From the NCBI GenBank assembly GCA_007258455.2, contig VDFB02270651.1:488478905-488542904 (forward strand): a DNA stretch of 64,000 nt, given 5' to 3'. Source of the DNA: Sequoia sempervirens. Its lineage: Eukaryota; Streptophyta; Pinopsida; Cupressales; Cupressaceae. Below are positions 60,112 to 64,000 of this stretch, piece by piece; position 1 is the first letter of the stretch, and every line of letters begins with the position of its first letter. Position numbers and translations under genes: made by a program. Below the pieces are notes generated by a model. That model saw only the letters and a program-made list of their open reading frames with translations. It was not told the DNA's origin and searched no databases.

Positions 60112-60144
60112 GGGACTCATTCACAAATCTTGGCGAATGAGTCC
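60112..60144. repeat. LTR palindrome, copy 15
   Basis: GGGACTCATTCACAA / TTGGCGAATGAGTCC. It is the counterpart of 46491-46522. Confidence 0.8.
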
Positions 60145-60347
60145 AATTTGAATTTTTTGGAAATTCAAAGCTCTGATCTATCCTTCTCAATTTGCTCAAT
60201 TTATACCTCCAAGTGTATGGATCTTAAACCTTGATTTTTAGGGCTATAAGTGACCTTTTGTGAGGATTTTGACCTTTCCAATAAGGAGATGACTCCAACA
60301 AGTTTGAAACCTAATCTTCAATGATCTCCAAGCCTTCAAAGCACCTA

Positions 60348-61502
60348 GAAATCTTTATTGTAATTATTCTCTATCTTGAAATATACGTATATTCTATCAC
60401 CTAGAATATAGAATATTGCACCTGAAGGACATTGGGGACACCTCATTCTTGGAACGAGTTGTTTGGATAAGAGTCTTTAGTCTAGTTGGAAAGTCCTGAG
60501 TTTTTCATATCAGACATATGCTCTCTCTTGCACTTCAAGCAATATGGATGAACATAAATCTGTATGCATGATTGGATGTAGTATGAAATCTTGCAATCAA
60601 TAAGAATATTTTATTTATAGCTTCATCCAATGGTAATTATGAATGATAATTCCAGTTATAATATGTAAATATTATAATCAATATTTTCATTCATAAAGAT
60701 ATTATTATTGACTGTTCTATAGCTTCATATAGATATTATTATTATGAATAAAATGGTTTCTCCTATCCTTCTTCAACTCCCAATTCCTTAAGACTATAAA
60801 AAGGTATTATAATCATTTTATCAATTTGATGCTATAAATAACTATTATAGATTCATCCATTTAATGCCCCTTCATTTGCATAATTATCAATTAAATGGAT
60901 AATTACTAGGTAAGCAATAATTACCATAATGGGTAATGATAATTACCCATTAATTATTCTTCTAAATGCTGCATATATCTTTATCTATGATAATTACCAA
61001 AATAATATTGATATCTTTATCCTAGCTTACGAAACCGCTCATGTTTGAGTTTTGGTGGGTCATCAATCAACTTTGGTGAATATGATTGTGCATTGTACTA
61101 TAGTTGTGCATTCTCAATAAAAAGGTATTGTCCACTGGTTATCATAAAAAGAACCATTAGATGAAGCTATAAAGAAAATATTATTATTGATTGTAATATA
61201 AAAGCTTACAATCAATAATAATATTTTATTTATAGCTTCATCTAATGGTAATTATGAATGAAAATATTATTATTGTTTGCAATATTATAAAGTAAGATAA
61301 GGGCACTTGTATATAATTGGAATAATATTATTATTGATTGTCCTTATATCTTATTTACAAAGAAAGCAAGCTTCATTTAGCTTCATTTTAGTCTTTATGA
61401 TGCCTTTTTATAATGTAAATATTTCATTCATAGTCCTATAGTCTACCAAATGCTTTAATTGGCTTGCTTTAATTGGTAATTATGCATTGAAATTTTTTGT
61501 TT
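60348..61502. mobile_element. Insertion of palindromic AT-rich modules in the B 5' LTR
   Basis: Absent from the B 3' LTR. It holds three modules (about 60430-60640, 60770-60960, 61020-61190). Inverted copies of these lie at about 62450-62640, 62960-63180 and 63270-63430. Confidence 0.65.
61154..61248. repeat. 43-bp near-perfect hairpin
   Basis: Arms 61154-61196 and 61206-61248 match at 42 of 43 positions around a 9-base loop. Arms contain GATGAAGCTATAAA and ATTATTATTGATTG. Single arms recur at about 60600, 62450, 63260 and 63670. Confidence 0.88.
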
Positions 61503-62116
61503 GCAATCATACAAATAAAGAGAGAAAATGTTGATTGTTAGGGAATAGGGGTTTGCCTTGATCAAACCCATTTTATGATATACATACTGAAAAATGTTGA
61601 TTGTTGGGGAATAGGGGTTTGGTCAAATGAAAGACTTCTTTCTTTGGTCAAACTCCTTTTGCAATCATACAAAGAAAGAGAGAAAATGTTGATTGTTAGG
61701 GAATAGGGGTTTTCCTTGGTCAAACCCCTTGTACAAGCTAGAAAACCCCTGAATTATAATTGGTTACTGATTGGTGTCGAAATTATCCTAAAAAATGATG
61801 CAATAAATGAGGATTGTGAATACCAGATAGAGAATAATTGCAATAAAGATATCTTATAGCCCTAGGTGCAAGATATAAAATGATAATTATCATTTACCCT
61901 TCTATAAATTGCTATCTTGAATAATATATTTGTCCCAATTTATTTTAGAGAATGGAAGAAATCATCAAGAAGCCTATCATTTAATGATGAAATTATTCTC
62001 TCACCTAGAATAATTTATTCCTAAAGAAATTGTCCAATTAAGTAGTTTGTCATTTGACCAAATCCCATTTATAAAAGGGGATGATAATTTCCATTATGGG
62101 ATTATCATTGCAAGTT

Positions 62117-62445
62117 TCATATTATGCTTGAACTATGTGTCATTTTATGAGAATGGGATTCTAATTCTGTAACTGACACATAGTTCAAGCATACAAAGAA
62201 TGAAGCATCCCTAGATTCACTAGAACTATCAGAAAGAACTAAGGTATTTATATAAGATGTCTTAGCTTCAAATTCCTTATTAGCAAAACCAGGCTCATCC
62301 ATATATACTAGTTTTTCCTATTCTTCTTCAACTCCCAATTCCTCAAGCCAATCTTTCAAATGTTCTTCTTTATTTGCTAAACTATATTCCTTTATTTTAG
62401 GCATAGGAACATGAGGTGTTGGCTTATGAGAAGGTTTCTTAGAGG
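62117..62445 (-). pseudogene. Unidentified coding-like fragment among the modules
   Basis: The minus-strand frame runs from about 62445 with one stop near 62315. It is charged, with K-P-S-H-K-P-T-P and L-K-D-W-L-E-E-L. No domain recognised. Its position near the RT fragment at 62809 suggests, but does not show, a common viral or retroelement origin. Confidence 0.35.
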
Positions 62446-62471
62446 ATGAAACTATAAAGAAAATATTATTA

Positions 62472-62711
62472 TTGATTGCAAGCTTTCATATTACATCCAA
62501 ACATGCATACAAATTTTTGTTCATCCAGATTGCTCGAAGCATAGGAGAGAGCATACATCTGATATGTAGAACTGAAGACTTTCAAACTAGACTCAAAACT
62601 CTTATCCAGAAAACCTATTGCAAGAATGAGGCATCCCCAACAATTTATAGAAGGGGTAGAACTTTTAAGAAAGAACTATTAGAATGGCAATTATCATTTT
62701 CCCTTCTATAA
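62472..62711 (+). other. Open frame of 79 codons, unidentified
   Basis: Open from ATG 62472 to TAA. Part of it is present in inverted orientation at 60430-60600, so it belongs to a repeat module. No recognised motif. Confidence 0.3.
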
Positions 62712-62808
62712 AGATATTCTTGAGATGCTTGAACTATGTGTCTAGTTTATGAGAATGGTAATTATCATTGCCACTTCTATAAAGATATTATTGGGATGCT
62801 TGAACTTT

Positions 62809-62960
62809 TTTTTTGGTTTTTGCACAACTCCATCCTATTTTCAGAGAAGGATGGACCAAGCCCTAAGGCATTTGAAATAATTTTGCACTGTTTATATGGA
62901 TGATATACTTGTGTTTTTTGATTCTGTAACTAGCCATATGCAACATTTAGAAGAATTATA
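62809..62960 (+). pseudogene. Reverse transcriptase fragment, pararetrovirus-like
   Basis: In one frame: F-G-F-C-T-T-P-S-Y-F-Q-R-R-M-D, a stop at 62876, then F-C-T-V-Y-M-D-D-I-L-V-F and H-M-Q-H-L-E-E-L before a stop. This covers the RT segment from the PFG block to the catalytic YMDD and a little beyond, about 50 codons. The F-Q-R-R-M-D and F-C-x-V-Y-x-D-D-I-L-V-F forms are closer to Caulimoviridae than to the chromovirus RT at 13.3 kb. Endogenous caulimovirid copies are known in gymnosperms. It is a short broken fossil, and a diverged gypsy origin remains possible. Confidence 0.55.
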
Positions 62961-64000
62961 AATGGTAATTATCATTTCCCATTATGGAAATTATTGCTTA
63001 CCTGGTAATTATCCATTTGATTGATAATTATCCAAATGAAGGTGCATTAAATGGATGAAGCTATAATAGTTATTTATAGCATCAAATTGATAAAATGATT
63101 ATAATACCTTTTTATAGTCTTGAGGAATTAGGATTTGAAGAATAACACACATAACCATTTTATTCATAATAATAATATCTATATGAAGCTATAGGACAAT
63201 CAATAATAAAGATATTATTGCAAAGATCAGGCATTACCACAAACATTACAATAATAATAATATTTTTTGTATAGCTTCATCCAATGGTTCTTTTTCTGAT
63301 AACCATTGGATAATACTTGTTTATTGAGAATGCACAACTATAGTACAATACACAATTGTAGTCACCAATGTTGATTGATGATGCACATAAACTCAAACAT
63401 GAGCGGTTTCATAAGATAGGATAAGCTTTCATATTACATCCAAACCTAGCTCTGATACCGATTTATAGAAGGGGCAAAGCTTGTAAGAAAGAACTATCAG
63501 AATGGTAATTATCATTGTCCCTTCTATAAAGATATTCTTGGGATGCTTGAACTATGTGTCTGGAAAGATAGAGAATGGTAATTATCATTTCCCCTTCTAT
63601 AAAGATATTCTAAAAATTTAGTAACCAATGGTAATTACCAATTTGAGGAATTATCATTCATAATTTTACCATTGGATGAAGCTATAAAGAAAATATTATT
63701 ATTGATTAATGAAACACATCATATTTGAGATAGAATAATATGGTAAAGGGTTATTACTAGAAGATTAGGGTAATAATATGGTAAAGGGTTATTTCCATGG
63801 TTAGTAAGGAGTTAATTGATTAGGGTAATTATCATTGTCCCTTCTATAAAGATATTCTTGGGATGCTTGAACTATGTGTCTGACAAGATAGAGAATGGTA
63901 ATTATCATTGCCCCTTCTATGAAGATATTCTAAAAATTCAATAACCAATGGTAATTACCAATTTGTGGAATTATTATTCATAATTATCATTAGATGAAGC

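Larger units (their letters stand above)
46044..61840 (-). mobile_element. Element B: non-autonomous Tat-like gypsy element interrupted by copia element E
   Basis: Minus strand. The 3' LTR is 46044-47777, the polypurine tract 47783-47797, and the internal region 47798-51096 plus 59223-59631 (about 3.7 kb after removing E). The primer site is 59611-59628 and the 5' LTR begins at 59632, running rightward through rearrangements. The internal region carries only gag-side or extra frames and a G-patch-like remnant, no pol. The right end cannot be fixed because its 5' LTR is broken by palindromic inserts after 60347 and again after about 61840. Confidence 0.75.
59632..61840 (-). repeat. Element B 5' LTR, rearranged
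   Basis: 59632-60345 aligns with 46044-46760. A foreign block of about 1.15 kb follows (60348-61502). LTR sequence resumes at 61503 as three tandem partial copies of 'AAAATGTTGATTGTTAGGGAATAGGGG' (about 61527, 61592, 61685), then jumps over some 550 bp present in the 3' LTR to 61745-61835. Confidence 0.7.
61841..64000. repeat. Mosaic of inverted and direct AT-rich modules to the window end
   Basis: Recurring words are GGTAATTATCATT, CCCTTCTATAAAGATATTCT, GGGATGCTTGAACTATGTGT and the GATGAAGCTATAAA arm. A 20-bp perfect hairpin (62123-62142 with 62174-62193) is built from the same TGCTTGAACTATGTGTC word. A block of about 180 bp at 63500-63690 repeats directly at 63822-64000. Confidence 0.7.

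Noticed and set aside
1..64000. tRNA, rRNA, plastid or mitochondrial insert
   Set aside because: I looked for conserved rRNA/tRNA strings and organelle gene motifs while reading and saw none. A small tRNA could still have been missed by eye.

Overview
This window looks like intergenic, repeat-dominated nuclear DNA from a seed plant with a large genome. A gymnosperm is my guess, but the sequence does not prove it. The evidence is: stacked LTR retrotransposons with 1.2-1.7 kb LTRs, old and heavily stop-ridden coding remnants, a degenerate TTTAGGG-type array, initiator-Met-tRNA primer sites, and AT-rich spacer. I see no intact host gene, rRNA, tRNA or organelle insert. Almost every coding trace is a broken transposable-element gene.

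Layout. 1-1894: leader and 5' LTR of a minus-strand Ty3/gypsy element cut by the window edge, abutting a telomere-like G-rich array (1895-2850) and a pyrimidine-rich minisatellite (2851-3260). 4737-20979: element A, a plus-strand gag-protease-only (non-autonomous) Tat-like gypsy element with LTRs at both ends and a near-matching target duplication. Inserted in it at 9557-17146 is a complete minus-strand chromovirus-type gypsy element (LTRs, initiator-Met primer site, gag, protease, RT, RNase H, integrase, chromodomain-like tail) with a perfect 5-bp target duplication. 21485-24541: decayed multi-exon transposase-like gene. 28325-30190: six-unit tandem repeat of about 359 bp. 30395-31891: decayed intron-containing gene of unknown function. 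31961-32754: TIR element with 4-bp target duplication. 33.0-34.1 kb: two related fold-back elements. 36708-37396: candidate solo LTR. 37.6-38.8 kb: low-copy-looking segment present three times. 39227-39425: long hairpin.

From about 40.9 kb to the end, minus-strand elements are stacked inside one another. Tat-like element C (3' LTR ending at 41387) is interrupted at 44016 by a copia element D, whose internal region is interrupted at 46044 by Tat-like element B. B is interrupted by copia element E (51097-59222), whose 3' LTR carries a second copy of the TIR element (52264-53533), which itself carries a further insert. B's 5' LTR (from 59632) is rearranged and filled with palindromic AT-rich modules up to the window end, including a short pararetrovirus-like reverse transcriptase fragment near 62.8 kb.

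The most distinctive signal is a 30-34 bp imperfect palindrome (half-site close to GGTGAATGAGTCCC). It occurs about sixteen times, always in the LTRs or leaders of the Tat-like elements. None of the retroelements looks able to move on its own: all pol genes carry stops, the chromovirus protease active-site Asp reads as Glu, and the copia RT lacks the segment with its first catalytic Asp. Premature stops are mostly C-to-T changes in Gln codons, as expected from long-term cytosine methylation.
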